Assembly: GCA_963792815.1 (NCBI GenBank)
Contig: CAWBXR010000011.1
Coordinates: forward strand, 248,001 to 312,000
Direction of reading: 5' to 3'
Length of the DNA: 64,000 bases
Origin: JARRPM01 sp963792815
Lineage (GTDB): Bacteria; Pseudomonadota; Gammaproteobacteria; Pseudomonadales; Halieaceae
The translations under genes and the position numbers were made by a program. A model generated the notes under the pieces. It was given only the letters and a program-made list of their open reading frames with translations. It made no database searches and was not told the DNA's origin. Below are positions 7,759 to 16,352 of this stretch, in pieces (positions within the stretch are counted from its first letter, which is position 1; each line of letters opens with the position of its first letter).

Positions 7759-9138
7759 ATGCCGGCAGTGCGTGACGTAGCCCTTTGGGCGGGGCCAGTG
7801 GCGGCGGCTGTGGCAGCTGCCAGCCTGTCCGCCGCAGGTTACGGCAGCGATACCGCGATTGTGGGGTTTATCGCCGTTTTGTGCGTATTGTGGTGGGTGT
7901 TCGAGCCTGTTCCCATCCCGGTCACGTCGCTGCTGCCACTGGCGCTGCTGCCTCTGTTGGGTGTACTGACCCCGGCGGAGGTGGGGCAGGCCTACGGCTC
8001 GCCCCTGATCCTGCTGCTGCTGGGCGGTTTTCTGCTGTCCAAGGCGATGGAACACTCCGGCGCCCATCGCCGCATTGCCCTGGGCATGGTGCGCCTGTTT
8101 GGTGCCAGCAGCGGGCGACGCCTGGTGCTGGGCTTCATGGCGGCCTCTGCGGTGCTGAGTATGTGGATCTCCAATACCGCGACCACCCTGATGCTGCTGC
8201 CCGTGGTGCTCGCCGTGCTCGATGCCAGCGAACACCGCAAGGAGCTGTCTGCGCCGCTGTTGCTGGGGGTCGCCTACGCAGCCAGCGTCGGCGGGCTGGG
8301 CACCCCCATCGGCACCCCCCCCAACCTGATCTTTATGCAGGTGTACGAACAGGCGACCGGCCAGACGATCAGTTTTACCCAGTGGATGGGCTGGGCATTG
8401 CCGGTTGTTGTCCTGATGGTGCCGGCGATGGCTTTCGTGCTCACCCGCAACCTGCGCGGGGCCATCGCGGTGGAACTGCCCGAGGTCGGCCGCTGGCGGA
8501 CAGAAGAACGGCGGGTGATGTCTGTATTCGCCCTGACTGCCCTGGCATGGATCACCCGGGGCGAGCCCTTTGGCGGCTGGTCTTCCTGGCTGGGTCTGCC
8601 CGAGGCCAACGATGCCTCTGTGGCCCTGTTGGCTGTGGTGGTGATGTTCCTGGTGCCCGATGGCAAGGGGGAGCGGCTGTTGACCTGGGAGCGGGCCAGC
8701 ACCATTCCCTGGGGGGTGCTGCTGCTGTTTTCGGGGGGTATCTGCCTCGCCCGCGGGTTCGTCAATTCCGGGTTGAGCGAGCTGATGGGCCAGTGGTTGT
8801 CGGGTATGACCGACATACCGGTTTTCGCCCTGATCCTGATAATTTGCCTGGCGGTCAGCCTGATGACCGAGACCACATCCAACACGGCCAGCACCACCCT
8901 GCTGATGCCGGTGCTGGCAGCAGCGGCCCTCGCCGCGGGCATCAAGCCGGAGCTGATAATGGTGCCTGCGGCCATGAGCGCCAGCTGTGCCTTTATGCTG
9001 CCGGTTGCCACGGCTCCCAATTCGGTGGTGTTCGGCAGCGGCCTTATTACGACTGCGCGCATGGCCCGGGAGGGTATCTGGCTCAACCTGCTGGGCGCCG
9101 TGATTATCAGTAGCGTCTGCTACCTGACTTTTGCCTGA
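7759..9138 (+). CDS. SLC13/DASS family sodium:anion (dicarboxylate-type) symporter
   Basis: A 459-residue inner-membrane protein with many hydrophobic segments. It carries the duplicated SNT signature of the DASS family: SNTATT in the first half (near GMVRLF...MWISNTATT) and TSNTAST in the second. PIGTPPN, near the first substrate/sodium site, is also present. The family moves di- and tricarboxylates or sulfate with Na+; the substrate cannot be fixed from sequence. The ATG has AGGGGA about eight bases upstream. The gene stands alone, diverging from moaA. Confidence 0.87.
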   Translation: MPAVRDVALWAGPVAAAVAAASLSAAGYGSDTAIVGFIAVLCVLWWVFEPVPIPVTSLLPLALLPLLGVLTPAEVGQAYGSPLILLLLGGFLLSKAMEHSGAHRRIALGMVRLFGASSGRRLVLGFMAASAVLSMWISNTATTLMLLPVVLAVLDASEHRKELSAPLLLGVAYAASVGGLGTPIGTPPNLIFMQVYEQATGQTISFTQWMGWALPVVVLMVPAMAFVLTRNLRGAIAVELPEVGRWRTEERRVMSVFALTALAWITRGEPFGGWSSWLGLPEANDASVALLAVVVMFLVPDGKGERLLTWERASTIPWGVLLLFSGGICLARGFVNSGLSELMGQWLSGMTDIPVFALILIICLAVSLMTETTSNTASTTLLMPVLAAAALAAGIKPELIMVPAAMSASCAFMLPVATAPNSVVFGSGLITTARMAREGIWLNLLGAVIISSVCYLTFA

Positions 9139-9189
9139 CCTTTGCGGCCCTTGCCCGACGCTGCCGCCGGGCGGGACCGGCGCACCGTG

Positions 9190-9669
9190 TTACAGCAGGC
9201 CCATCATGGTCTCGGCAGAACTGACGTCCACCCCGGCGCCGGGCTCCACATTCAGGTGAGTGACGGTACCGTCCTCGACAATCATCGCGAAGCGCTGGCT
9301 GCGTGTGCCGAGGCCAAAGCCCCTGCCGTCCAGTTCCAGGCCGAGTGCGGCGGTAAAATCACCATTGCCGTCGGCCAGCATCAGCAATTCTTCCGCGTTC
9401 TGGGCTTTGCCCCAGGCACCCATAACAAAGGCGTCGTTTACGGACATACAGGCAATGGTGTCGACCCCGCTGGCCTTGATCTTGTCGGCATTGACCACGT
9501 AGCCGGGCAGGTGAGTGACACTGCAGCCGGGGGTGAAGGCGCCGGGAACGGCAAACAGCAAGACTTTCTTGCCGGCAAAAATCTCATCGGTGCTGATATC
9601 GGTAGGGCCTTTTTCGCCCATGGTTTTGAGGGTGCTCTTGGGGATCTTGTCGCCGGTCTTGATGGTCAT
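9190..9669 (-). CDS. Peroxiredoxin, Prx5 (AhpC/TSA, type II) family
   Basis: A 159-residue thiol peroxidase that reduces hydrogen peroxide and organic peroxides. The peroxidatic cysteine lies in PGAFTPGCSVTHLPGY, the Prx5 signature, with a second Cys in IACMSVND and the conserved Arg in GTRSQRFAMIV. No glutaredoxin domain is fused, so the reductant would be a separate glutaredoxin or thioredoxin. The frame extends farther upstream, but MTIKTGDKIP at 9669 is chosen because CCAGGAG lies just upstream and the extension is not conserved-looking. It is divergent from the methyltransferase gene. Confidence 0.9.
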   Translation of the reverse strand: MTIKTGDKIPKSTLKTMGEKGPTDISTDEIFAGKKVLLFAVPGAFTPGCSVTHLPGYVVNADKIKASGVDTIACMSVNDAFVMGAWGKAQNAEELLMLADGNGDFTAALGLELDGRGFGLGTRSQRFAMIVEDGTVTHLNVEPGAGVDVSSAETMMGLL

Positions 9670-9723
9670 GTTACGCTCCTGGTTGAACGGATGGTGGGGT
9701 GACGTGACGGAGAATAATAGCAG

Positions 9724-10368
9724 ATGAGCGAGGCGATGCACTGTCCCCTGTGCGCCGGGGGCGAAACCGTGCCATTTCACCAGGACCGACGGCGCCCCTA
9801 CCTGCGCTGCCGCGAATGCGCACTGGTGTTCGTGCCAGCGGCGTATTACCTGTCCCGGGACGCTGAACGGGCGGAGTATGACCTGCACCGCAACCGGGTG
9901 GATGACAGCGGCTACCGCACATTTTTATCCAGGCTGGCGCTGCCGCTGGCGGCGCGACTGGCCCCGGGTGCCCGTGGTCTCGACTTCGGCTGCGGCCCCG
10001 CCCCGGCCCTGGCCTGCATGTTGCGGGAGGCGGGATACACGGTGGCGCTGTATGACAGTTTCTACCTGCCTGATCCGGGCGTGCTGGGCGATTCCTATGA
10101 CTTCATCTGTGCCACCGAGGTGGTCGAACACCTGCACCGCCCGGGCGCCGAGCTCGCGCGCCTCTGGACACAGCTGAAGCCGGGGGGCTGGCTGGGACTG
10201 ATGACCAAGCTGGTCCGTGACCAGTCGGCCTTTGCGGGCTGGCACTACAAGAACGACCCCACCCACGTGTGCTTTTTCAGCGAGCTGAGCTGGCAGTGGT
10301 GGGCCCGGCGCCAGGGTGCGGGGCTGGAGATTATCGGCGCCGACGTTATCCTGCTGGGACCTAAGTAA
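9724..10368 (+). CDS. Class I SAM-dependent methyltransferase with N-terminal zinc ribbon
   Basis: A 214-residue protein. The N-terminus has CPLC and CREC, a small zinc-binding ribbon. The Rossmann methyltransferase core follows: glycine motif I LDFGCGPAPALA at about 88-99, an acidic residue ending beta-2 (ALYDSFY), and an ICATEVVEHL motif IV. This is the Methyltransf_23 layout seen in several small-molecule methyltransferases. The substrate is unknown. The 3' end overlaps the convergent tetR-type gene phaD by eight bases. Confidence 0.8.
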   Translation: MSEAMHCPLCAGGETVPFHQDRRRPYLRCRECALVFVPAAYYLSRDAERAEYDLHRNRVDDSGYRTFLSRLALPLAARLAPGARGLDFGCGPAPALACMLREAGYTVALYDSFYLPDPGVLGDSYDFICATEVVEHLHRPGAELARLWTQLKPGGWLGLMTKLVRDQSAFAGWHYKNDPTHVCFFSELSWQWWARRQGAGLEIIGADVILLGPK

Positions 10369-11032
10369 TGCCAGCTTCCTCCGCCTGTTGCAGCAAGCTG
10401 GTATAGATACTTTCGCAATCCCGGTAGAAACTGAGTTCGTTGTCTCCGAGGTAGGGAGCCACCATGGTCAGCAGCTGCAGGACTCCCTGGTGGATGGTGA
10501 TCTCCGGGGCCCTGTCATCGTGCAGCAACTGGTCGTAATTGAACCAGAAGGTGAGGGTGAGGGTCATGTTGTCCACCAGCCCCAGTAACTGCTGGTCGCG
10601 AGCGGCAATGATCTCCTGCTGCAGCAGGCTCTGGCAGATCGCAAACAGGGCGGCCCGCTTGAGCTGGATGAGCCGCTTGAAGCTCTTTCGGATATCCGGG
10701 TAGCGTTGCAGGATGTCATCCAGGTTGTAATACAGGAAGCGATACTGGTACATCTCCTCCAGAACCACGTAGAGGTAGTACCAGTTATTTTCAACCTGGC
10801 CTTTTTCGGAACTCAGCGGTTGTTCCAGTGGCGCTGTCAGGGTGCTGCCCAGTGCCAGTTCGTATTGCTGGAACAGTTCGGCGATTATCTGGTCCTTGCC
10901 CTTGAAGTGGTAGTAGAGATTGCCTGGGCTGATGTCCATCTCATTGGCAATATCGATCGTCGTGGTGTGGGCCTCGCCCTCCCCATTGAAAAGCGCCAGG
11001 CTGGTTTCGAGAATACGGTCCCTCGTTTTCAT
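10361..11032 (-). CDS. phaD: TetR-family regulator PhaD (polyhydroxyalkanoate locus)
   Basis: A 223-residue TetR regulator. The N-terminal helix-turn-helix (MKTRDRILETSLALF ... ISPGNLYYHFKGKDQI) closely follows the PhaD proteins that activate phasin genes in Pseudomonas. The C-terminal ligand-binding domain is rich in Tyr and Leu (YRFLYYNLDDILQRYPDIR). Two phasin genes lie directly upstream on the same strand, the same company phaD keeps in pseudomonads, although the polymerase and depolymerase genes are absent here. The probable job is to tune phasin expression in response to a fatty-acid-derived metabolite. Confidence 0.82.
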   Translation of the reverse strand: MKTRDRILETSLALFNGEGEAHTTTIDIANEMDISPGNLYYHFKGKDQIIAELFQQYELALGSTLTAPLEQPLSSEKGQVENNWYYLYVVLEEMYQYRFLYYNLDDILQRYPDIRKSFKRLIQLKRAALFAICQSLLQQEIIAARDQQLLGLVDNMTLTLTFWFNYDQLLHDDRAPEITIHQGVLQLLTMVAPYLGDNELSFYRDCESIYTSLLQQAEEAGIT

Positions 11033-11044
11033 GCCGCGTGTTTA

Positions 11045-11530
11045 TCAGGTGCTTTTGCGCCGCCCGGCTGCCGTCTTCTTACGGGGCGTTTTCGCTGCTG
11101 TCTTTGCCTTCACAGCCTTGCGCTTCGCCGCCGCTCCCCTGGTCGGGGATTTGTCACCCAGGCCCTGTTCCGCCAGGGCTTTTGCCAGCTTATCGACCTT
11201 GCGACTGAGGGAGTCGACCTTTTTCTGCAGGGCCGCGATATCCTCTATCCGCGCCGGGCGCTGCATATGGAAATTCTCCCGCACGCGGTTGATGCGCTGC
11301 TCCACCGAGCTCTTGGCCGCGGCGCTGGCTTCCAGCGCGCTGCGAGCATCCTCTTCGAGGGCGCTGCCGGCCTTGACCAGGTCGCGAAACAGCTTGGGGG
11401 GTTCCATCGCCCGTTCCAGCCGTCCCTGGGCCTCGTCCACGGCCTTGCCGTAGGCGCCGACACCGGCGAGCCAGATATTTTTTGCTATCTCACTGGCCTT
11501 GTCCGCTACCTTATTCTTTTCGTCGCTCAT
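11045..11530 (-). CDS. Phasin family protein with C-terminal histone-H1-like tail (PhaF-like)
   Basis: A 161-residue granule-associated protein. The phasin domain (IWLAGVGAYGKAVDEAQ ... LVKAGSALEEDARSALE) is an amphipathic helix that coats polyhydroxyalkanoate granules. It is followed by a short heptad stretch (ALQKKVDSLSRKVDKL) typical of PhaF oligomerisation and a Lys/Ala-rich tail from about residue 127 resembling eukaryotic H1 and able to contact DNA. In Pseudomonas, PhaF tethers granules to the nucleoid. The frame is open 18 codons farther upstream, but MSDEKNK is chosen because GAGGA lies eight bases ahead. It lies 12 bases upstream of phaD. Confidence 0.85.
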   Translation of the reverse strand: MSDEKNKVADKASEIAKNIWLAGVGAYGKAVDEAQGRLERAMEPPKLFRDLVKAGSALEEDARSALEASAAAKSSVEQRINRVRENFHMQRPARIEDIAALQKKVDSLSRKVDKLAKALAEQGLGDKSPTRGAAAKRKAVKAKTAAKTPRKKTAAGRRKST

Positions 11531-11602
11531 GCTGTTGGTCCTCAGGATGCCCGCAGTCAGTGATATCCATGCAGGGCCGACCATTAAACCAGATTACCGG
11601 AC

Positions 11603-11629
11603 AAAAAAAAGGGGCCACAATGTGGCCCC
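11603..11629 (-). terminator. Rho-independent terminator after the upstream phasin gene
   Basis: Read on the minus strand: GGGGCCAC - ATT - GTGGCCCC followed by eight T. A strong eight-to-nine-pair GC stem with a U-run, 44 bases after the stop of the phasin gene at 11673. It should separate the two phasin transcripts at least partly. Confidence 0.85.
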
Positions 11630-11672
11630 AAAAGTTCCCCTGTGCGGGGATAAGTGATCCTGGACAGGATTC

Positions 11673-12128
11673 TTACGCGGCGGACTTCAGGCCGACAGTG
11701 TCTTTGAGCTCGGCAAAGCGCGACTTGACCTTCTTCAGCTGCTTGTCCAGCTTCTTGCGGTCAGTCAGGCTGTCCAGCTCGAGCTTGGGCAGTTCGATGT
11801 CCTTGAGGGCAACCCGGGCGTCTTTCTCAACTTTCTGGCCGCGCTTGACCAGCTCTTTGTAAAGCTTGTCAGCTTTCTTGCGACGGTCTTCCATCTGGTC
11901 CTGAATGCTCTTGTATTGCTCCTGGGCCTGGTCAAATGCCTTGCCGTAGAAGCCGAGGCCGGCCAGGAAAGCATTGCGGCTGGCTTCCTGCGCCTTCACT
12001 GCGAATTCATTGCGGGCTTTCTTGGCAACCGGCTTGCGCTTGGTGGCGGGCTTGCGCTTGGCAACCGGCTTGCGCTTGGCAGCGGCTTTGGTCGCGGTTC
12101 TGACTTTTGCTTTTGCTTGTTCGGCCAT
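11673..12128 (-). CDS. Phasin family protein with N-terminal lysine-rich tail (PhaI-like)
   Basis: A 151-residue phasin. The granule-binding domain (NAFLAGLGFYGKAFDQAQ ... KADKLYKELVKRGQKVE) is like that of its downstream neighbour. Here the basic, repeat-like region is at the N-terminus (KRKPVAKRKPATKRKPVAKK, about residues 18-37) instead of the C-terminus. The body is a long amphipathic helix with many Lys/Glu pairs. It is expected on the surface of polyhydroxyalkanoate granules, with the basic tail free to bind nucleic acid. A strong terminator follows the gene, and a 7-bp hairpin (12151-12170) sits in its 5' leader. Confidence 0.82.
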   Translation of the reverse strand: MAEQAKAKVRTATKAAAKRKPVAKRKPATKRKPVAKKARNEFAVKAQEASRNAFLAGLGFYGKAFDQAQEQYKSIQDQMEDRRKKADKLYKELVKRGQKVEKDARVALKDIELPKLELDSLTDRKKLDKQLKKVKSRFAELKDTVGLKSAA

Positions 12129-12150
12129 GATTCAACTCCTCGATGGGGTG

Positions 12151-12170
12151 GTTGCAGGGGTGTCTGCAAC
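12151..12170 (-). other. Hairpin in the phasin 5' leader
   Basis: GTTGCAG - six bases - CTGCAAC, a perfect seven-pair stem 22 bases upstream of the phasin start codon at 12128. It could affect mRNA stability or translation. No known regulator site is recognised. Confidence 0.3.
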
Positions 12171-12253
12171 AATTCGAGGCCAGAATACGGAGTTTGATTA
12201 GAATAAACATACTAGAAAACGGGCTATTTATGCCGTGCGACAGGTGCTTTCTG

Positions 12254-12279
12254 GTCCGGGCAGGTGAACCCGCCCGGAC
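12254..12279 (-). terminator. Hairpin downstream of pckA
   Basis: GTCCGGGC - ten bases - GCCCGGAC, an eight-pair stem ten bases past the pckA stop codon. No U-run follows, so it is a weak or factor-dependent terminator candidate. Confidence 0.35.
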
Positions 12280-12288
12280 GCTGATGGC

Positions 12289-13848
12289 TCAGGCGGCTCC
12301 GGGCCCCGCGGTGACTATCGCCGCCGGGACAGTAAACCTGGCGATATTTTCCTGAAACAGTGCGGCCAGTGCTGCAGCCTGGGCGTCATAGGCCGCATCG
12401 TCACCCCAGCTGGCCCGGGGGTCGACGTATGCCGGGTCCACGCCGGGTATGGAAGTCGGAAAATCGAGGTTCAGGATATCCAGGTGTCGCCTCGGCAGGT
12501 CCAGCAGTGCGCCGCTCTGGGCCGCGGCCACCACAGCCCGGGTAACCGGGATGGGGAAGCGGGCGCCTGTGCCCCCGGGGGCGCCGGAGCCGCCGGTCCA
12601 GCCGGTGTTGACGAGGTAGACCTGGCTGCCGAAATCATCGATCCGCTTCATCAGCAGCTCGGCGTAATCCGCCGCGGGTCGGGGCATGAAGGGCGCGCCA
12701 AAACAGGTGGAAAAGGTCGGGTGCACACCGGCCTCCGCGCCCAGCTCGGTGGAGCCGACCCTGGCGGTATAGCCGCTGAGAAAATGAAAAGCCGCCGCTT
12801 CCTTGGACAGTATGGCTATCGGCGGCAGCACTCCCGACACGTCGCAGGTCAGGAATATTACGCAGGCCGGCTCGCCACCGGCATTGGTGTGCCTGCGCTT
12901 GCTCACGTGGTCCAGGGGGTAGCAGCAGCGCCCGTTTTCCGTGATGCTGGTGTCGCTGTAATTCGCCTGGCGGGCATCGTCCAGCACCACGTTCTCGACA
13001 ATGGCGCCGAAGCGGATGGCGTCCCAGATGACCGGTTCGTTCTCCTGGCTCAGGTCAATCGTCTTGGCGTAGCAGCCGCCCTCCAGGTTGAACACTGAGC
13101 CGCGGGTCCAGCCGTGCTCGTCATCACCAATCAGGTAGCGATCCGGGTCTGCGGACAGGGTTGTCTTGCCGGTGCCGGAGAGGCCGAAAAACAGGCTGGT
13201 ATCGCCCGCTTCACCGACGTTGGCGCTGCAGTGCATGGGCATGACGTCCTTTTCCGGCAGCAGGAAGTTCTGCACCGAGAACATCGCCTTTTTCATCTCG
13301 CCGGCGTAGCGCATACCCGCCAGCAACACCTTGCGCTGGGCAAAATTGATAATCACCACGCCGTCTGAATTGGTGCCGTCCCGCTCTGGCTCGCAGACGA
13401 AACCGGCCACATTGAGCACGTTCCACTCGGGCTTGCGGCCGCTGTTATAACTTTTGGGGCGGATGAACATGTTGCGGCCGAACAGCGCCTGCCAGGCGGT
13501 CTCGGTGGTGATCCGCACGGGGAGGTAGTGTTCACTGTGCTCCCCCACATGCAGCTCTGATACAAAGCTGTCGCGGGTCTCCAGGTAGGACTCGACCCGG
13601 TCCCACAGCTCATCAAAGCGGGCGCCCTCAAAGGGACGGTTGACGGGCCCCCAGTCGATACTGTCGGCAGTGCTCGGTTCGCGGACGATAAAGCGGTCTG
13701 CGGGGGACCGGCCCGTGCGCTTGCCGGTGGTGACCAGCAGCGCGCCGTTATCGGTGAGAATGCCTTCTCCGCGCTTGATCGATTCTTCCACCAGTTGCGA
13801 CGCCGTCAGGTGTTCAAACTCCTGGGCAGTCTCGGTCTCTAGGGTCAT
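12289..13848 (-). CDS. pckA: Phosphoenolpyruvate carboxykinase (ATP)
   Basis: Catalyses oxaloacetate + ATP to phosphoenolpyruvate + CO2, the entry to gluconeogenesis from TCA intermediates. The 519 residues match the ATP-type family. Visible sites are the oxaloacetate-binding TGKRTGRSP near residue 42, the kinase-1a P-loop GLSGTGKTTL near 222, the metal-binding LIGDDEHGW just after, and the adenine-binding NTGWTGGSG region. It fits an organism that stores polymer and consumes fatty acids (fadBA and phasins also lie in the window). It follows hslO on the same strand, an order also seen in enterobacteria, but with a 171-base gap that contains a hairpin. Confidence 0.96.
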   Translation of the reverse strand: MTLETETAQEFEHLTASQLVEESIKRGEGILTDNGALLVTTGKRTGRSPADRFIVREPSTADSIDWGPVNRPFEGARFDELWDRVESYLETRDSFVSELHVGEHSEHYLPVRITTETAWQALFGRNMFIRPKSYNSGRKPEWNVLNVAGFVCEPERDGTNSDGVVIINFAQRKVLLAGMRYAGEMKKAMFSVQNFLLPEKDVMPMHCSANVGEAGDTSLFFGLSGTGKTTLSADPDRYLIGDDEHGWTRGSVFNLEGGCYAKTIDLSQENEPVIWDAIRFGAIVENVVLDDARQANYSDTSITENGRCCYPLDHVSKRRHTNAGGEPACVIFLTCDVSGVLPPIAILSKEAAAFHFLSGYTARVGSTELGAEAGVHPTFSTCFGAPFMPRPAADYAELLMKRIDDFGSQVYLVNTGWTGGSGAPGGTGARFPIPVTRAVVAAAQSGALLDLPRRHLDILNLDFPTSIPGVDPAYVDPRASWGDDAAYDAQAAALAALFQENIARFTVPAAIVTAGPGAA

Positions 13849-13979
13849 GACTTGTCCTGTAATGGGATGCGCAAGCCCTTGCCCGGGCGCGAGTGGCGTT
13901 CCAAATTAGTGGCAGTGTCTTTGCGGGGTTGCCAATTATGTCAGAATCGCAAACTATTGCGACATATAATGGGCACACC

Positions 13980-13998
13980 TTCGGCGAATGTCGCCGAA
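13980..13998 (-). terminator. Hairpin between hslO and pckA
   Basis: TTCGGCGA - three bases - TCGCCGAA, an eight-pair stem starting 22 bases after the hslO stop codon. It lacks a U-run. It may mark the hslO 3' end, leaving pckA to its own promoter. Confidence 0.4.
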
Positions 13999-14019
13999 CG
14001 TGCGAATCGCTTGAAACGC

Positions 14020-14919
14020 TCAGTGCAGAATCTGCCCCGGCCCCTGTCCCAGTATGTCCCCGAGGTCCTCGCGCTGGTAAATATACTGCTGGTTGCAAAA
14101 TTCGCAGTCCATGGTGATGCAACCCAGTTCCTGCAGCAGGTCATCCAGCTCCGCCGGGTCGATGGCTGAGAGGGCTCTCAGGGTGCGCTCCCGGGAGCAA
14201 CTGCAGCGAAATTGCACCGGGGACGGGGTGAACAGGCGCACCGCGTCATCGTGGTAGAGACGAAATAGCAGCGCCTCTGCGCTCAGTTCCAGCAGCTCTT
14301 CGCTTTCAATGGTGGCGGCCAAGGTGCAGGCGTGCTCCCACTGCTGCGCGCGGGCCAGTGGTTCCAGGGTCAGCTGGGCCGGCAGTTGTTGCAGCAGCAG
14401 CCCAGCGGCTCGCTGCCCGTCAGCCGCCAGCCAGAAGCGGGTGCCCAACTGCTCTGACTGGGCAAAATAGGCATCGAGGCTGTGGGCGAGGGAGTCGCCC
14501 GCCAGGGGCACTATTCCCTGGTAGCGCTGGCCGTCTTTCGGATCGATAGTGATGGTAAGGGAACCCTGGCCCAGCAACTGGTCAAAGTGGCTGGCGGTGG
14601 CTAGATCGGCGCCCCGGGCGATGCCCCGCAGTTCACCAGCGCTGCTGCACTCGGCCATGAGCAGTGGAATCTGGCCCTGGGAGCGGGCCTGCAGTACCAG
14701 CTTGCCCTCGAATTTCAGGGTGCTCCTGAGCAGGACGGCCGCCGCCAGCAGTTCACCCAGCAGTCGGCTGACCCCGGGGGCATACTGGTGAATGGCGAGC
14801 ATATCCCGGTAGCTGCTCTGCAGGCTGACACTTTCGCCGCGAATATCCGCGTCCTCGAACAGGAATCGGCGGGCCAGGTCGCCAGCGGTATGCTCGCAGT
14901 CGTTTTCGATATCTTTCAT
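14020..14919 (-). CDS. hslO: Hsp33 redox-regulated chaperonin
   Basis: Cytosolic holdase activated by oxidation plus heat. The 299 residues are normal for the family. The C-terminal zinc centre is complete: C-x-C (RCSCSRER) and, about 30 residues on, C-x-x-C (DCEFCNQQYIY). Oxidation releases zinc, pairs the cysteines and exposes the substrate-binding surface. The N-terminal domain has the typical YAPGVSRLLGELLAAA segment. It lies upstream of pckA on the same strand. Confidence 0.95.
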   Translation of the reverse strand: MKDIENDCEHTAGDLARRFLFEDADIRGESVSLQSSYRDMLAIHQYAPGVSRLLGELLAAAVLLRSTLKFEGKLVLQARSQGQIPLLMAECSSAGELRGIARGADLATASHFDQLLGQGSLTITIDPKDGQRYQGIVPLAGDSLAHSLDAYFAQSEQLGTRFWLAADGQRAAGLLLQQLPAQLTLEPLARAQQWEHACTLAATIESEELLELSAEALLFRLYHDDAVRLFTPSPVQFRCSCSRERTLRALSAIDPAELDDLLQELGCITMDCEFCNQQYIYQREDLGDILGQGPGQILH

Positions 14920-15086
14920 GGGGCGTTATTGTAAGCCAATTAATGGCCCGCTGGCTGCATGGCTGAACTGCTGCGCCCGGCCCCGCGTACCAACCGGCAG
15001 GATTTCGAAGTAGAGTAGTCGCTGTTCGTTCCGTACCGGCGGGTCGTCGCCAGTGCTTGCAGCGGTCATATTTCAGGAGAGCATTT

Positions 15087-15956
15087 ATGAGATTCAGTTA
15101 CCAGGTGGGCATGTGCGAGCCCGATCATTACCTGCCCCTTGCCCGGGCTGCTGAAGCGGCCGGCTTCGATGGTATAAGCGTCCCGGACAGCATCTGTTAT
15201 CCCCAGGAGGCCAGTTCAAGCTATCCCTACAATAAGGATGGGAGCCGCGAGTTCCTCGAGAGCGTGCCCTTTGTCGAAAGCCTGATTGCCGTGACAGCCA
15301 TGGCCGCGGTGACCGAGACCATCGAATTTGCCACTTTTGTCTACAAACTGGCAGTGCGCCAGGTACCGGTAGTGGCGAAGCAGGTGCAGGGTATCCAGGT
15401 GCTGTCCGGCAACCGCTTCATCTTTGGCGTGGGCATCAGCCCCTGGGAGGAGGATTTCGCGATATGCGACGTCCCCTGGGAAAAACGCGGCCAGCGACTG
15501 GACGAACAGATCGAGATTTTCCGGGGGCTCGAATCCGGTGGCTTTTTTGGCTATGACGGCGACATCCACCACATGCCCGCCAACAAAATGTGCCCGGTGC
15601 CTTCCCGCCCGACCCCCATCCTGATTGGCGGCCACGCCGAGCCCGCGCTCAAGCGCGCGGCCCGGGTGGGCGACGGCTGGATGTGTGCCGGCGCCGACAT
15701 GACCCAGCTCGGCGCCTACATCAAGCGCATCAACCAGCTGCGGGACGAGTACGGCACTACCGACAAACCCTTCAGGATATTCACCACCGGCCAGGACGCC
15801 TTTACCCCTGAGGGTATCCAGGCGCTTGAGGACATCGGGGTAACCGATGTGATTATCGGCTTTCGCAACGTCTACGAGATGGAACCCGACCGACCCCTGG
15901 ACGAAAAAATTGCGATGCTCCAGTGGTATGCGGGGGAGTTTATCCGGCCCCGATGA
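15087..15956 (+). CDS. LLM-class flavin-dependent oxidoreductase (luciferase-like TIM barrel)
   Basis: A 289-residue member of the luciferase-like monooxygenase superfamily. Recognisable parts are the N-terminal LARAAEAAGFDGISVPDS strand-helix, the FIFGVGISPWEEDF loop, and RPTPILIGGHAEPALKRAARVGDGW, which binds the flavin or F420 phosphate. The cofactor cannot be decided: family members use FMN or F420, and no F420 biosynthesis gene is in the window. An in-frame ATG-less extension exists upstream, but the ATG at 15087 has CAGGAGA six bases ahead. The substrate is unknown. Confidence 0.8.
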   Translation: MRFSYQVGMCEPDHYLPLARAAEAAGFDGISVPDSICYPQEASSSYPYNKDGSREFLESVPFVESLIAVTAMAAVTETIEFATFVYKLAVRQVPVVAKQVQGIQVLSGNRFIFGVGISPWEEDFAICDVPWEKRGQRLDEQIEIFRGLESGGFFGYDGDIHHMPANKMCPVPSRPTPILIGGHAEPALKRAARVGDGWMCAGADMTQLGAYIKRINQLRDEYGTTDKPFRIFTTGQDAFTPEGIQALEDIGVTDVIIGFRNVYEMEPDRPLDEKIAMLQWYAGEFIRPR

Positions 15957-16072
15957 GGCCCTCGCCCGGTCGCCTTGCCGGCGGGTACCCCGCCGGTGAT
16001 GGCGGCAGTGGCCGCCGGTGTCACCGCTGGCAAGCTTGATCTATACTCTCGTCATCTGACAGAGGAAAAACC

Positions 16073-16348
16073 ATGGCCGGATTCAGGCTGACCAAACCCT
16101 ACACCATGTCCAAGGAGGAGGTGCGCGAAGCCGCGCAGGGCCTGGCCTCCAGCCTTGAGCGGGAGCACGGTGTGCGCTCGCGCTGGGACGGAGATACCGT
16201 GCGAATTACCGGCGCGGGTGTGAACGGCCAGATGTCCTTTCACGATGGACTTATCGATGTTTCGGTGAGGCTCGGCCTGTTGGCTTCGATGTTCGAGCCG
16301 GTGCTGCGCAGCGAGGTGCAGCGCTACCTCGACACCCACGTGAGCTGA
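16073..16348 (+). CDS. Polyhydroxyalkanoic acid system family protein
   Basis: A 91-residue protein of the small family named for its frequent location in polyhydroxyalkanoate gene regions. The typical features are KPYTMSKEEVREAAQGLAS, then SRWDGDTVRITGAGVNG and a conserved LGLLASMFEPVL. No signal peptide or membrane segment. The biochemical role is unknown. Together with PhaD and two phasins about 4 kb away it supports granule formation by this organism. It is convergent with the patatin gene, with only four bases between. Confidence 0.8.
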   Translation: MAGFRLTKPYTMSKEEVREAAQGLASSLEREHGVRSRWDGDTVRITGAGVNGQMSFHDGLIDVSVRLGLLASMFEPVLRSEVQRYLDTHVS

Positions 16349-16352
16349 GGGT

